From NCBI GenBank assembly GCA_902526965.1, contig CABZMT010000005.1, positions 1-64,000 on the forward strand: DNA of 64,000 bases, written 5' to 3'. Below, piece after piece: positions 47,287 to 58,455 of this stretch. The stretch's first letter is position 1. Each line of letters opens with the position of its first letter. A program made the position numbers and the translations under genes. This DNA comes from an uncultured Alphaproteobacteria bacterium (GTDB lineage: Bacteria > Pseudomonadota > Alphaproteobacteria > HIMB59). The notes under the pieces are model-generated. The model was not told the DNA's origin. It saw only the letters and a program-made list of their open reading frames with translations, and did no database searches.

Positions 47287-49704
47287 CTAGTTTACAAAAG
47301 TTTTTTCTTGATTTTGCTGGTTTTTTGATTTCATAGACTCAGTTACGATGTGCCTCCAATCAAGTTTTTTGTTGATTTTGTTGATTTTTCCATCAATAGC
47401 AATGTCTAGTACTTCTCTAGCAAACTCAACTTTTTTGATATTTAGCTTATTTTGAATATCCTTTTGTATTTCAGAGAGGTCTTTCTCATTTTCCTTTGGA
47501 ATAATAACAGTTTTGATACCGTACCTTATAGCTGCAAGAAGTTTCTCTTTTAAACCTCCAATGGGGAGAACTCTTCCCTTCAAAGTAATTTCTCCAGTCA
47601 TAGCAACGTCACGTTTAATTTTTAAGTCAGTTAGTGATGAAATTAAGGCAGTAAATATTGTTATACCAGCACTAGGTCCATCTTTTGGTGTTGCGCCTTC
47701 GGGGACATGAAGGTGAATATCAACTTTATCAAATACTTTTGGATTTACGCCAAATTCAACTGAATTTGATTTGATATATCCAAGAGCAGCGGTGATTGAC
47801 TCCTTCATGACATCGCCAAGTTTACCAGTGGCATTAATTAAACCTTTACCTGAAGAGAGGTTCACTTCAATATTTAAAATATCGCCACCAACTTGTGTCC
47901 ATGCAAGGCCATTAGTAATTCCAACAAGGTTTTTCTTTTCTAGAATGCTCTCTTTAAATTTTTCAGGGCCTAAAAAATTTACAATTGTCTTTGGATCAAA
48001 AACAAAAGGTTTTTTAGATCTAGATTTTGTTTTTTCCAATTGTAAAACTAATTTTCTAAAAAGCTTATCAAAAACTTTTTCAAGTCCTCTTACCCCTGAC
48101 TCTCTCGTATAATGTCTTACGATTTTAGTGATAACTGACTTGTCAAGCTTAAACTCGTTATTTTTAAGAATGTTCTTATTCATTTTTCTAGGTATTAAAT
48201 ATTTCTTTGCTATTTCAACTTTTTCTTTTTCAGTATATCCAGAAACCTCGATAACCTCTAATCGGTCTAATAATGGGCCAGGAATATTGTATGTGTTACC
48301 TGTGCAAATAAACATCACATTTGATAAGTCATAATCAACCTCTAAATAATGGTCATTGAATTGGTTGTTCTGTTCTGGGTCTAGAACTTCTAATAATGCA
48401 GATGAAGGATCACCTCTCCAATCACTACCAACCTTGTCAATTTCGTCGAGTAGAATAATAGGGTTTGATGTTTTTGTTTTTTTCATAGCCTGAATAAATC
48501 GACCTGGCATTGAACCTATGTATGTTCTTCTATGACCTCTTATTTCAGCCTCATCTCTTAAACCACCTAGTGAAATTTTTGCAAATTCTCTACCAGTAGC
48601 TCTTGCAATTGATTTACCTAAAGAGGTTTTTCCAACACCTGGGGGTCCAATGAAACAAAGAATTGTACCTGAGGCTTTTTTTGATCTTTTTTTAACAGCA
48701 AGGAATTCAAGAATTCTTTCTTTAACTTTTTCAAGACCATAATGATCATCATTTAATATTTTTTCAGAACCCTTAATATCTATGACTTCTTTTGAGAATT
48801 TTTCCCATGGAATATCCAATATCCACTCTAGGTAATTACGTATCACTGAAGCTTCAGCAGACATAGGGCTCATAGACTTTAATTTTTTAAATTCATTTAA
48901 GGCTTTTTCTTTTGCTTCTTTGGATAATTTTACTTCATTAATTTTTTTCTCAATTTCAGAATACTCGTTAGAACCATCTTCACCATCACCAAGTTCTTTT
49001 TGAATAGCTTTCATTTGTTCATTTAAGTAATATTCTCTTTGAGTTTTTTCCATTTGTCTTTTAACTCTATTTTTGATTTTTTTCTCAAGAGCAGAAAAAT
49101 TTAATTCTTTTGAAAAGAAATTTAGTAAGTTTTGAATTTTTTTTTCGATATCAATGATTTCTAAGTTTTTTTGTTTTTCATCAATACCTAAGTTTAGATT
49201 ATAATAAATGTTATCAATAAATTGATATGGATCTTCTATATTTAAAAGACCCTCAAGAATGTCATTATTATTTCCAATATTTTGGATATAATTTTGAAAT
49301 TCGTTTTTGAGAACTCTTAATGAAGCTTTTAATTCAGTAGAATTTTTTTTATTAATATTTACTGGCTCTAGCTTGGCAGTAAGAAAGTTATTGCTAGCTT
49401 TAACTGCAGATTTTATTTTAACAATTTCTAAACCTTCCGTGAGAACTTTATAAGTATTATCAGGTAACTTGAGGAATTGTATAATTTTAGATTTTACCCC
49501 ATAAGAATAAACATCGTTTACTTGGGGATCATCAGTAGTTGGCTCTTTCTGGGTAAATAAATAAATAATTTTGTTGTTATTATTCATTGCAAAATTAATT
49601 GCATCTATCGATTTTGCTCGACCAACAAATAAAGGTGATGTGATAGAGGGATATACAACTAAATCCCTTAAAGGTAAGATTGGTCCGATAATTTGATTTT
49701 CCAT
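47287..49704 (-). CDS. lon: ATP-dependent protease Lon
   Basis: LPLRDLVVYP, GPPGVGKTSLGKSIA, HVPEGATPKDGPSAGITI, MTGEITLKGRVLPIGGLKEKLLAA. Confidence 0.97.
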   Translation of the reverse strand: MENQIIGPILPLRDLVVYPSITSPLFVGRAKSIDAINFAMNNNNKIIYLFTQKEPTTDDPQVNDVYSYGVKSKIIQFLKLPDNTYKVLTEGLEIVKIKSAVKASNNFLTAKLEPVNINKKNSTELKASLRVLKNEFQNYIQNIGNNNDILEGLLNIEDPYQFIDNIYYNLNLGIDEKQKNLEIIDIEKKIQNLLNFFSKELNFSALEKKIKNRVKRQMEKTQREYYLNEQMKAIQKELGDGEDGSNEYSEIEKKINEVKLSKEAKEKALNEFKKLKSMSPMSAEASVIRNYLEWILDIPWEKFSKEVIDIKGSEKILNDDHYGLEKVKERILEFLAVKKRSKKASGTILCFIGPPGVGKTSLGKSIARATGREFAKISLGGLRDEAEIRGHRRTYIGSMPGRFIQAMKKTKTSNPIILLDEIDKVGSDWRGDPSSALLEVLDPEQNNQFNDHYLEVDYDLSNVMFICTGNTYNIPGPLLDRLEVIEVSGYTEKEKVEIAKKYLIPRKMNKNILKNNEFKLDKSVITKIVRHYTRESGVRGLEKVFDKLFRKLVLQLEKTKSRSKKPFVFDPKTIVNFLGPEKFKESILEKKNLVGITNGLAWTQVGGDILNIEVNLSSGKGLINATGKLGDVMKESITAALGYIKSNSVEFGVNPKVFDKVDIHLHVPEGATPKDGPSAGITIFTALISSLTDLKIKRDVAMTGEITLKGRVLPIGGLKEKLLAAIRYGIKTVIIPKENEKDLSEIQKDIQNKLNIKKVEFAREVLDIAIDGKINKINKKLDWRHIVTESMKSKNQQNQEKTFVN

Positions 49705-49727
49705 ACTATTAAAATAGTGAGGAATTT

Positions 49728-50981
49728 TTAATTTTCACCCACTTTTTTTTTTAATTTTACTTTCTCTTTATATACGATTATAGGATTATTTGAGATTACT
49801 GACTCTTTGCTCAAAACAACCTTATCCACAGAGTCTTTGTCAGGTATATCAAACATACAATCAAGGAGTAACTTTTCCATTATAGATCTAAGACCTCTAG
49901 CTCCAATTTTTTTCTCTACTGCTAATTGAGCAATCTGTTCTCTTCCATCATCTGTTATCTCAAATTCCACACCTTCAAAAGAAAAAAGAGCTTTATATTG
50001 CTTAGATATTGCATTTTTTGGCTTAGTAAGTATCTCTTTTAAATCCTCTAGAGATAACTCGTTAAGACTTGCACTAACAGGAAGCCTTCCAACTAGTTCA
50101 GGAATGAGTCCAAATTTAATTAAATCATCATTTTCTAGCTGCGAAGTCAATGGTTGGTCCTGATTTACTGATTTATTGAAGCCTATGGACTTTTTATTCA
50201 CACGATTTTTAATAATTTTATCAACGCCCTCAAAAGCACCACCACAAACGAACAATATGTTTTTAGTATCAACTTGAAGAAACTCTTGTTGCGGATGTTT
50301 CCTTCCTCCTTGAGGAGGTACACTAGCCGTGGTACCTTCAATGATTTTTAGAAGTGCTTGTTGAACACCCTCTCCTGAAACATCTCTGGTTATTGAAGGA
50401 TTCTCACTTTTTCTTCCAACTTTATCTATTTCATCAATATATACGATACCCTTTTGCGCCAAAGACACGTCATAATCACATTGTTGGAGTAATCTTAAAA
50501 TAATATTTTCAACATCCTCACCAACATATCCAGCCTCAGTAAGAGTAGTTGCATCAGCAATCGTAAAGGGAACATTCAAAAATTTTGCTAACGTTTGGGC
50601 AAGAAGAGTTTTACCACATCCTGTAGGTCCTATTAATAAAATGTTTGATTTAGATATTTCAATATCCTTTGAGGGATTTTGGACTCTTTTGTAATGATTA
50701 TATACAGAGACAGACAATATTTTCTTTGCATGATCTTGACCAATTATATGATCATCTAAATAATCATAAATCTCACTAGGTTTTGGTATTTCAAATTTTT
50801 TCTTTGTATCGATTTTATCATCTTCAACTAATATATCCTTACATAGAACCACGCATTCATTACAGATATAAACATTTGGGCCAGCTATAAGCTTTTTTAC
50901 TTCTTCTTGGCTTTTACCACAAAAAGAGCAGGATATTTTTTTATCAGAGCTATTAGCAGAAGTTATTTTTTCATCAGACAT
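49728..50981 (-). CDS. clpX: ATP-dependent Clp protease ATP-binding subunit ClpX
   Basis: [18 protein letters not shown] zinc finger, [32 protein letters not shown]. Confidence 0.97.
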   Translation of the reverse strand: MSDEKITSANSSDKKISCSFCGKSQEEVKKLIAGPNVYICNECVVLCKDILVEDDKIDTKKKFEIPKPSEIYDYLDDHIIGQDHAKKILSVSVYNHYKRVQNPSKDIEISKSNILLIGPTGCGKTLLAQTLAKFLNVPFTIADATTLTEAGYVGEDVENIILRLLQQCDYDVSLAQKGIVYIDEIDKVGRKSENPSITRDVSGEGVQQALLKIIEGTTASVPPQGGRKHPQQEFLQVDTKNILFVCGGAFEGVDKIIKNRVNKKSIGFNKSVNQDQPLTSQLENDDLIKFGLIPELVGRLPVSASLNELSLEDLKEILTKPKNAISKQYKALFSFEGVEFEITDDGREQIAQLAVEKKIGARGLRSIMEKLLLDCMFDIPDKDSVDKVVLSKESVISNNPIIVYKEKVKLKKKVGEN

Positions 50982-50983
50982 AT

Positions 50984-51574
50984 TTATTTTTCAATTCTAG
51001 TGGTTATAACTTTATCAATCAAACCAAATTTTTGTGCCTCCTCTGGATCAAAGAATCTATCTCTTTCCATTGCTTTTTCAATTTCATTTATACTAATTTT
51101 AGTGTGTTTTTGATAGATCTCGTTAAGTCTTTTTTTTGTCTTTAAAATTTCTTCAGCATGAATTTTAATGTCGCTAGCTTGTCCAGAAAAACCACCTGAT
51201 GGTTGATGTATCATAATTTTAGCATGAGGTAAGGCATATCTATTTCCCTCTTTACCAGCAGCGAGTATCAATGAACCTGCTGAGGCAGCTTGTCCAATAC
51301 ACACTGTATGAACGGGGCATTTAATGTATTGCATTGTGTCATACATAGCAAAGCCAGCAGTAACCAGCCCACCAGGTGAATTGATATATAGATTGATAGG
51401 TTCTTCCGGGTTTTCAGACTCTAAAAATAATAATTGAGCACAAATTAGTGAGGCAGTTTCATCGTTAATTGGGCCTGTAAGAAAGATTATTCTTTCTCTG
51501 AGCAGTCTAGAGAAAATATCAAAAGATCTCTCTCCTTTTCCAGATTGTTCAATGACTATGGGTACCAGATTCAT
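50984..51574 (-). CDS. clpP: ATP-dependent Clp protease proteolytic subunit
   Basis: [31 protein letters not shown]. Confidence 0.97.
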   Translation of the reverse strand: MNLVPIVIEQSGKGERSFDIFSRLLRERIIFLTGPINDETASLICAQLLFLESENPEEPINLYINSPGGLVTAGFAMYDTMQYIKCPVHTVCIGQAASAGSLILAAGKEGNRYALPHAKIMIHQPSGGFSGQASDIKIHAEEILKTKKRLNEIYQKHTKISINEIEKAMERDRFFDPEEAQKFGLIDKVITTRIEK

Positions 51575-52775
51575 GATTGTGAGATCCTTTTTTCATTAAT
51601 TGCTCTAAACTTAACTTAGTTTCTTTGATTTTGAAAGTTTTCATAGACTCATCTGCTATTTTATTTCTTAATAGAGTTCCGTAGGCAGTCTCAGCTGTTC
51701 TCTGATCAATTTTTTCACCATAGTATTTTTGAATATATTGTTGTAATTCTTTTTGATCAACTTTCACATTTAAGAATTTAACCAATTCTGAGAATAATAC
51801 ATCTTTTTGTATATTCTCACTTGTAAGTTTTTTTAAACTTTCAATCCTCTCTTTGTGTTCATCTTTCATTAAAGATAGGTCAATTTGATATTTTCTTTTG
51901 AGTTCTAAATTTACAACTTCATCATTAATATCAATCTTTTTTTTCTCAGATAAAACTTTAAGGAGGTCCTCTATAAAAAATTCCTTTTGAAGATAATTCA
52001 TATCCTCGTTTAATTTGTTATCAATTTTATCATTTAATTCTTGTGTAGAATTTAGTTTTAAAATTTTTATTAATTCTGCGTCATTTTTTGGATAAATCTT
52101 TTTATTAATATCTCTAATTTTCGCCTCTATTTTTGTACCCTTTGCAGTGAAACTAAAGTCAGATTTGTTTTTAATTTTTAATAGAGCTTTCTTTAAATCT
52201 ATGAATATTTCTTCTTTTGTCTCGGTATTTAAATCAACCCTTACCTCTTTTTGAGTAAATAATTTCTTTTGTTCTTCTTCAAAATTTAGTATTTCAAAAT
52301 CAACCACAGAATTATCATCTGATATGTCTATGCTCTCCAAAGAATAATATTCTTTTCTGACCTTTTCTCTAAAGTCATCAATATCTTTTTTAGTTACCTC
52401 TGATGTAACTTTTTCAATTTCACTTTCTTTTAGCTCATCCAATTTAATTTCTGGTTTCAAATAAAAGGCTAAAGAAAAATTGTAAGAGTCTTTAAAACTC
52501 ACATCAGGCTGAATCATAGATTGAATTTTTTCCTTTTCACTAATTGTATTAATATTTTTTGAAATTTCATCGTTTAGAACTTCATTTTCAATTTGAGGGC
52601 CTATCTTGGATTTTATTATATTAATAGGCACCTTCCCCTTTCTAAAACCTGCTATTTCAAAAGAAGGTTGTTTATCTAAAAGCTTTTGATCGATAATTTT
52701 ACCTATTGCATCTTGATCTAAAGAAACCTCAAAGGAGGATTTGAAGTTATTTTTTTCTATATTTTTATATTCCAT
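51549..52775 (-). CDS. tig: trigger factor
   Basis: [21 protein letters not shown]; track ORF over-extends through tRNA-Leu; ATG at 52773-52775 gives MEYKNIEKN, 408 aa. Confidence 0.9.
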   Translation of the reverse strand: MEYKNIEKNNFKSSFEVSLDQDAIGKIIDQKLLDKQPSFEIAGFRKGKVPINIIKSKIGPQIENEVLNDEISKNINTISEKEKIQSMIQPDVSFKDSYNFSLAFYLKPEIKLDELKESEIEKVTSEVTKKDIDDFREKVRKEYYSLESIDISDDNSVVDFEILNFEEEQKKLFTQKEVRVDLNTETKEEIFIDLKKALLKIKNKSDFSFTAKGTKIEAKIRDINKKIYPKNDAELIKILKLNSTQELNDKIDNKLNEDMNYLQKEFFIEDLLKVLSEKKKIDINDEVVNLELKRKYQIDLSLMKDEHKERIESLKKLTSENIQKDVLFSELVKFLNVKVDQKELQQYIQKYYGEKIDQRTAETAYGTLLRNKIADESMKTFKIKETKLSLEQLMKKGSHNHESGTHSH

Positions 52776-52788
52776 TTTTTTATTTATT

Positions 52789-52870
52789 TGGTGCGCCAGG
52801 AGGGACTCGAACCCCCACGGTTGCCCACTGGTTCCTAAGACCAGCGCGTCTACCATTCCGCCACTGGCGC
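52789..52870 (-). tRNA. tRNA-Leu (TAG)
   Basis: GCGCCAGTGGCGGAATGGTAGACGCGCTGGTCTTAGGAACCAG...GGGGGTTCGAGTCCCTCCTGGCGCACCA; class II length. Confidence 0.93.
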
Positions 52871-52876
52871 GCAAAT

Positions 52877-52954
52877 TGGGGCGAGTAAGGGGACTTGAAC
52901 CCCCGACCTCCGGTACCACAAACCGGCGCTCTAACCAACTGAGCTACACCCGCC
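52877..52954 (-). tRNA. tRNA-His (GTG), with encoded G-1 and C73
   Basis: G-GCGGGTGTAGCTCAGTTGGTTAGAGCGCCGGTTTGTGGTACCGGAGGTCGGGGGTTCAAGTCCCCTTACTCGC-C-CCA; anticodon loop TTGTGGT. Confidence 0.94.
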
Positions 52955-52980
52955 AAAAATTGAATTAATTTATAGTATAG

Positions 52981-53358
<378 letters not shown>

Positions 53359-53397
53359 TTCTTATTTTGCCAAGTTATTAATTTAGGAGGATATTAA

Positions 53398-54813
53398 ATG
53401 GATAAAAAATCATTACAAAAAATGATCGATGAGAATGGAATTAAATACATAGATTTCAGATTTACCGATCCATTAGGGACATGGCAGCATTTTTCAAATC
53501 ATATTAATACTTTTGAGATGGATGTTTTTGAAGAAGGAGTTGGATTCGATGGTTCTTCAATTAGATGTTTTCAATCAATCGAAGCAAGTGACATGATATT
53601 AATTCCAGATATGGAAACTGCATTTGTAGATCCATTTTTTACAGACCCTACTCTAGTTTTGATATGTGACATCCAGGATCCAATCACTGGACAAAAATAT
53701 GATAAAGATCCAAGATACGTTGCAAAGAAAGCAGAAGAATATGTTAAGACATCTGGTATTGGTGATAGTATTTTTTTTGGACCAGAAGCTGAGTTTTTTC
53801 TGTTTAATAATGTTCAAATTAACACACACCCTCATCATTCTTCTTTTTCTGTGGACTCAGGTGAAGCTGTTTGGAATACAGGTACAAATGAAAGTCCAAA
53901 TCTAGGTTATAAGGTCAGAAATAAAGGCGGCTATTTCCCATGCCCGCCTCACGACACTATGCAAGATGTTAGATCAGAAATGGTAAATCATATGGTCTCA
54001 ATTGGTATGAGTGTAGAAGCTCAGCACCATGAGGTTGCTACTGCTGGTCAATGTGAAATTGATTTAAAATTCGACACTTTAGTTAAGATGGCTGATGACC
54101 TTCAAAAATATAAATATGTTGTTAGAAATACAGCAAAAAGTAATGGTTTGAGTGCCACTTTTATGCCAAAACCACTCTCAAATGATAATGGTTCAGGAAT
54201 GCATTGCCATCAAAGTATTTGGTCAAATGGTAAACCAATATTTTACGGTGAAGGTGGATATGCTAATCTTAGTGATGAAGCAAAATTCTATATTGGTGGT
54301 TTGCTTAAACACGCCCCATCTTTGTTAGCATTTACAAATCCTACTATAAATTCTTATAAGAGATTAGTTCCCGGTTATGAGGCGCCAGTAAAACTTGCAT
54401 ACTCTAATAGAAATAGAAGTGCCATATGTAGAATACCTGCGTATTCTCCATCACCAAAAGCAAAAAGAGTCGAGTTTAGATGTCCAGATGCCACTGCGAA
54501 TGGTTATTTATCATTTTCAGCTATGCTCATGGCAGGTTTAGATGGAATTAAAAATAGGATTGATCCTGGCGAACCAATGGACAAAAATCTTTATGATTTA
54601 CCTCCTGAAGAACAGTCAAAAGTGAAAGAGGTACCAGGTAGTCTTGAAGAAGCAATTGATAATTTAGAAGCTAATCATGACTTCCTACTTGAAGGTAATG
54701 TTTTCACTAAAGACTTACTTGAGTCATATATTGAATATAAAAGAGAAGAAGAAATCGAGCCAAATAAATTACTTGTTACACCAGCTGAGTTCGATATGTA
54801 TTACGACTATTAA
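53398..54813 (+). CDS. glnA: glutamine synthetase type I
   Basis: FRFTDPLGTWQHF, GSGMHCHQSIWSNG, RNRSAICRIPAYSPSPKAKRVEFRCPD; preceded by SD AGGAGG. Confidence 0.97.
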   Translation: MDKKSLQKMIDENGIKYIDFRFTDPLGTWQHFSNHINTFEMDVFEEGVGFDGSSIRCFQSIEASDMILIPDMETAFVDPFFTDPTLVLICDIQDPITGQKYDKDPRYVAKKAEEYVKTSGIGDSIFFGPEAEFFLFNNVQINTHPHHSSFSVDSGEAVWNTGTNESPNLGYKVRNKGGYFPCPPHDTMQDVRSEMVNHMVSIGMSVEAQHHEVATAGQCEIDLKFDTLVKMADDLQKYKYVVRNTAKSNGLSATFMPKPLSNDNGSGMHCHQSIWSNGKPIFYGEGGYANLSDEAKFYIGGLLKHAPSLLAFTNPTINSYKRLVPGYEAPVKLAYSNRNRSAICRIPAYSPSPKAKRVEFRCPDATANGYLSFSAMLMAGLDGIKNRIDPGEPMDKNLYDLPPEEQSKVKEVPGSLEEAIDNLEANHDFLLEGNVFTKDLLESYIEYKREEEIEPNKLLVTPAEFDMYYDY

Positions 54814-54814
54814 A

Positions 54815-57139
54815 CTAATTTAAGAGCAACCTGTCCAAATATTTTTTATTATCTAATTTGGGCGGGTTGCCTGTTAACTCTTCATTCATTAATAAATTTC
54901 TAAGATAATCTATTTCCTTAAAATAAATAATTTTTTTGCAGTTAATTTGGTTAATATCCACAAAAATTTTGTAAATTTGAAAAAGATCTTTAATATTTTC
55001 TAAAGGTTTTTTAGCTTTAATAATTTTTAATAGATAATCATTATCAATTTTAGAAAAGCTAGAGATAATATGTTTTTTCATTTTCTTAAAATACTTAGCC
55101 AATTTGAGATTATCTGTAAGAAGATAGACTTTTAGAAAAGACAATTTATGAAATGGTTCATTAGTGTTTACATAGAATGAAAAAAAATTATCAATATTTA
55201 TTACTTGATCAGAATCTCTATCGAAAGGTTTATTTCTATCATCTATAACTAAAATATTGGGATCAATATACTGTTTAATTATTGAATAAAATCTTCTTAC
55301 AATTTTTATATTATCTATATGATTATTTTTTTTGGACTGATAGGTAAAAAAGATGTCTAAATCAGAGAAATTTGAAGCATTTTTAATACCATAGCTGCCA
55401 AATAAAATTGGTGTTAGATCAGAGAATATATTAATTCTATTTGCAATATAATCATTTTTTACAAGCTCGAAAATGTAAAAGATAAATTTCCTAACAGCAA
55501 TATTTCTTTTTCTGAGATAATCATGATTTGTAATTTTTTGAGATAATAATAGATAATCTAATAAAAATAAAATTTCATAAATATCTTGAATAGATTTTTT
55601 TAAATCTAAATCAAAATTATCAGAAAACTCTCTTAATTTAAAAATAGGTACACCATAATTGAAAAAATATACTAAAGACTCAATTAAAAAATTGTTCTTG
55701 AAGATTAAATTAGTTAATTTAGGTGATTGTCCAAAAATAAGAATTAATTCTATAAATAATTTACTATTATATTTATATAAAGCAGTTAAATGAACACCAG
55801 ATTTATAATAATTTATTAAATAATCAAATTTTATAATTAACTCATCACGTTTATCATTTTTAGATAAAATATTTATTAAATTAGAAATAGACTCTAAATA
55901 ATCGTTTTTTACAGCCTCAGAGCTATTAATTTTTTCAGCGCGTTTGAAAAGATTTTTAATTATTTTTTGACTTGAAATATTAAATTTTTGAGATTGTAAG
56001 ATTTCTCTATCAATTTTAGGGAAAAATAGACGTTGATATATTGCCTGTATTTGAAAATAATGCTTTTCTAAATTTATTGAAAAATTTTCAATTATGGACT
56101 CTAGATATGCTCTGTCAGTGTTAATGACGTTTTGAAATGTGTTTTGTTTTATATGTAAATAATTTTCAATTTTACGGAAATAGTAATAAGCATCAGTAAT
56201 ATTTTTTAAGTCATTTTTTGGAATGATATTTTTATGAGTTTTAAAATTAATTAGCAATTTATGAATATTACTCTCTTTGAGAGAATTTATTTTTCCAGAC
56301 CAGAGCAATTGATTAAAGTGAATAATATTTTCACAAGATCTAATAAAGCCATATGAATTTTTAATATCTAAATTTTGTTCATTATTTTTATATGCAAAAA
56401 GTTTTTTAATTTCATCTATTGCATAATAATCAAATGATCTACGAAATAAAAAACTTTTAATTGACTGTTTAAATGAAAAATATTTTTGAATATTCCCACA
56501 TAAAAAACTAGATCTATGAAAAGCTAATCTTTCCCAATTTCTACCAATAGATGTATAGTAATTAATAGACTGTTCAATATCGGATATTAATAAAGAATTA
56601 CCAAAATCAGGTCTTAACCTTAAATCTATCCTATGAAAAAAAGTTTCAGACACATTTGATATATCACTTATAATTTTTTTTATGGCTTTATTAAAATCTA
56701 TTGCAGAAATTGGACTTTTATTTGAGTCATAAAATACAATGAGATCTATATCGGATGCGAAATTCAAATCTTTTACACCAATTTTACCCATGCCTATTAT
56801 GAAATAAAAATTATTCAAATTTATATTAAAAAATTTAACTAAATTGAAATTAATTATTTTACTTAAAATATTCTTACATAGTATAGACCACAATCTTGAG
56901 CCATTAGGTTGAGAAATTAAATTCAGATGAATTGATAAAAAAATTAAATAAATTAATTCCTCTTTCAAAACATTTATATTTAAAAAATGTGGAGATTTAG
57001 AGACTTTATATTTATTTAAATTATTTTTATAGTGATTAAGTATTAATTTTGAGTCAAGGTTATTAAGATTATATGATTTATTAAGATATTTATATTTTGA
57101 TAAAAATGAAGAATGTTTATATAGGTCCTCTAACTCCAA
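54815..57139 (-). CDS. glnE: glutamine-synthetase adenylyltransferase/deadenylylase
   Basis: Two nucleotidyltransferase motifs: GMGKIGVKDLNFASDIDLIVFYD and FGSYGIKNASNFSDLDIFFTYQ; convergent with glnA. Confidence 0.82.
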   Translation of the reverse strand: MELEDLYKHSSFLSKYKYLNKSYNLNNLDSKLILNHYKNNLNKYKVSKSPHFLNINVLKEELIYLIFLSIHLNLISQPNGSRLWSILCKNILSKIINFNLVKFFNINLNNFYFIIGMGKIGVKDLNFASDIDLIVFYDSNKSPISAIDFNKAIKKIISDISNVSETFFHRIDLRLRPDFGNSLLISDIEQSINYYTSIGRNWERLAFHRSSFLCGNIQKYFSFKQSIKSFLFRRSFDYYAIDEIKKLFAYKNNEQNLDIKNSYGFIRSCENIIHFNQLLWSGKINSLKESNIHKLLINFKTHKNIIPKNDLKNITDAYYYFRKIENYLHIKQNTFQNVINTDRAYLESIIENFSINLEKHYFQIQAIYQRLFFPKIDREILQSQKFNISSQKIIKNLFKRAEKINSSEAVKNDYLESISNLINILSKNDKRDELIIKFDYLINYYKSGVHLTALYKYNSKLFIELILIFGQSPKLTNLIFKNNFLIESLVYFFNYGVPIFKLREFSDNFDLDLKKSIQDIYEILFLLDYLLLSQKITNHDYLRKRNIAVRKFIFYIFELVKNDYIANRINIFSDLTPILFGSYGIKNASNFSDLDIFFTYQSKKNNHIDNIKIVRRFYSIIKQYIDPNILVIDDRNKPFDRDSDQVINIDNFFSFYVNTNEPFHKLSFLKVYLLTDNLKLAKYFKKMKKHIISSFSKIDNDYLLKIIKAKKPLENIKDLFQIYKIFVDINQINCKKIIYFKEIDYLRNLLMNEELTGNPPKLDNKKYLDRLLLN

Positions 57140-58077
57140 ATATGACTCCTCTCAAAGTAATTCAATAGATCTTTAGTGTTATCTATTATAGAGAGATCTT
57201 TCTTAATTTTTTTGGAATTAGTCATATTATTTAGTGCAGTAAATAAACTTTTTTTTAATAAATTAATATTTAAATATTTATAGTTATCTAAATCTTTTAT
57301 TGAATTCATTATTAAAGGTGTTTTATTCTCAATTTCTTCAAGCTTTAGTCTTTCTAAAAAAAATGTATCTTTAGAAAACTGTCTTCCAATCATAAATTGA
57401 TTAATATTTTTTGATTTAAAAAAATTAAATGTTTCTAAGTTATTGACCTCGCCATTAGGAATAAGTTCCATTTCTGGAAATTTTTTAGTGCACTCCGTAA
57501 ATAGATCATAATTTATTTTTGGGATTGTTCTATTTTTTTTTGTATCTAAATTTAAAACACCATTCCTACAATGAATAAAAACTTTTTTAATTCCTATTTC
57601 ATTGAAAAGATTTAGATAACTGAAAATATAATTTTTATCTTCATTCATTCCTAATCCCAATCTACACTTTACTGACACTTCATACTTGTAATTGATTAAT
57701 TCAAATAAGCATTTTTTTACCAGGTCATAATTTTGAGTTAATGCAAGACCAAGCATATTTTCTTGTACTCTAGAACTTGGGCACCCTAAATTGAAATTGA
57801 CGTGTTTTAAGATATCTATACGATTTAAAATATTTATTGTCCTTTTAATTTCTTGAGGATCTGAACCAGCAATTTGTATAGCACTTTTATTTTTTTCTAA
57901 AAAATGCTTACTAATCGTTTTAATCTCATTATGAATAATTGCTTTATCAACAATCATTTCAGAGAAAGTAAGAACACGATTTCCATAAATATTTTCTATT
58001 AAACTTCTAAAATAACAGTCAGTGTATCCCATCATTGGCGCTAAATAATAATTCATCGAAAAAATTCTTTTATTCAT
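57130..58077 (-). CDS. dusA: tRNA-dihydrouridine synthase (DusA-like)
   Basis: YYLAPMMGYTDCYFRSL, LGCPSSRVQENMLGLAL, VSVKCRLGLG, FIHCRNGVL, FMIGRQF. Confidence 0.82.
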   Translation of the reverse strand: MNKRIFSMNYYLAPMMGYTDCYFRSLIENIYGNRVLTFSEMIVDKAIIHNEIKTISKHFLEKNKSAIQIAGSDPQEIKRTINILNRIDILKHVNFNLGCPSSRVQENMLGLALTQNYDLVKKCLFELINYKYEVSVKCRLGLGMNEDKNYIFSYLNLFNEIGIKKVFIHCRNGVLNLDTKKNRTIPKINYDLFTECTKKFPEMELIPNGEVNNLETFNFFKSKNINQFMIGRQFSKDTFFLERLKLEEIENKTPLIMNSIKDLDNYKYLNINLLKKSLFTALNNMTNSKKIKKDLSIIDNTKDLLNYFERSHIWS

Positions 58078-58122
58078 TGAAAAATACTTTAATAAAAGTA
58101 AAAATCATTAAAAATCAAGACA

Positions 58123-58455
58123 TTGGAAAATTTCAACATAAATCAACTAGTTTTTAATTCTGATGGGCTAATACCAACAATAGCTCAAGAGAAATCCACA
58201 AATGAAATTCTAATGTTGGCTTATTCAAATCAAAATTCAATTCAAATAACAATTGAGACTAAAAAAGCTCACTTTTGGAGCAGAAGTAAAAAAAAATTAT
58301 GGCAAAAAGGAGAAACCTCCGGTAACAAACTCAATATAATTAATATTTATACAGATTGTGATAGCGATACTCTAATTTTTGAAGTAGAGCTTGAAGGGGA
58401 AGGTGCCTGTCATACTGGTTCAAAAAGTTGTTTCTATAAAAAGTTAGAATTATGA
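58123..58455 (+). CDS. hisI: phosphoribosyl-AMP cyclohydrolase (TTG start)
   Basis: LIPTIAQEKSTNEILMLAYSNQ, AHFWSRSKKKLWQKGETSGN, DCDSDTL, GEGACHTGSKSCFY. Confidence 0.94.
   Translation: MENFNINQLVFNSDGLIPTIAQEKSTNEILMLAYSNQNSIQITIETKKAHFWSRSKKKLWQKGETSGNKLNIINIYTDCDSDTLIFEVELEGEGACHTGSKSCFYKKLEL

Noticed and set aside
52776-52919. N-terminal extension of trigger factor in the ORF track (MVPEVGGSSPLTRPNLRASGG...)
   Set aside because: It is translated tRNA-Leu sequence; the real start is at 52775.
52741-52968. 75-aa plus-strand ORF ...CARRDSNPHGCPLVPKTSASTIPPLARKLGRVRGLEPPTSGTTNRRSNQLSYTR
   Set aside because: Antisense translation of tRNA-Leu and tRNA-His; the RDSNPHG / RGLEPPTSGTTNRRSNQLSYTR string is a well-known spurious product of tRNA genes.
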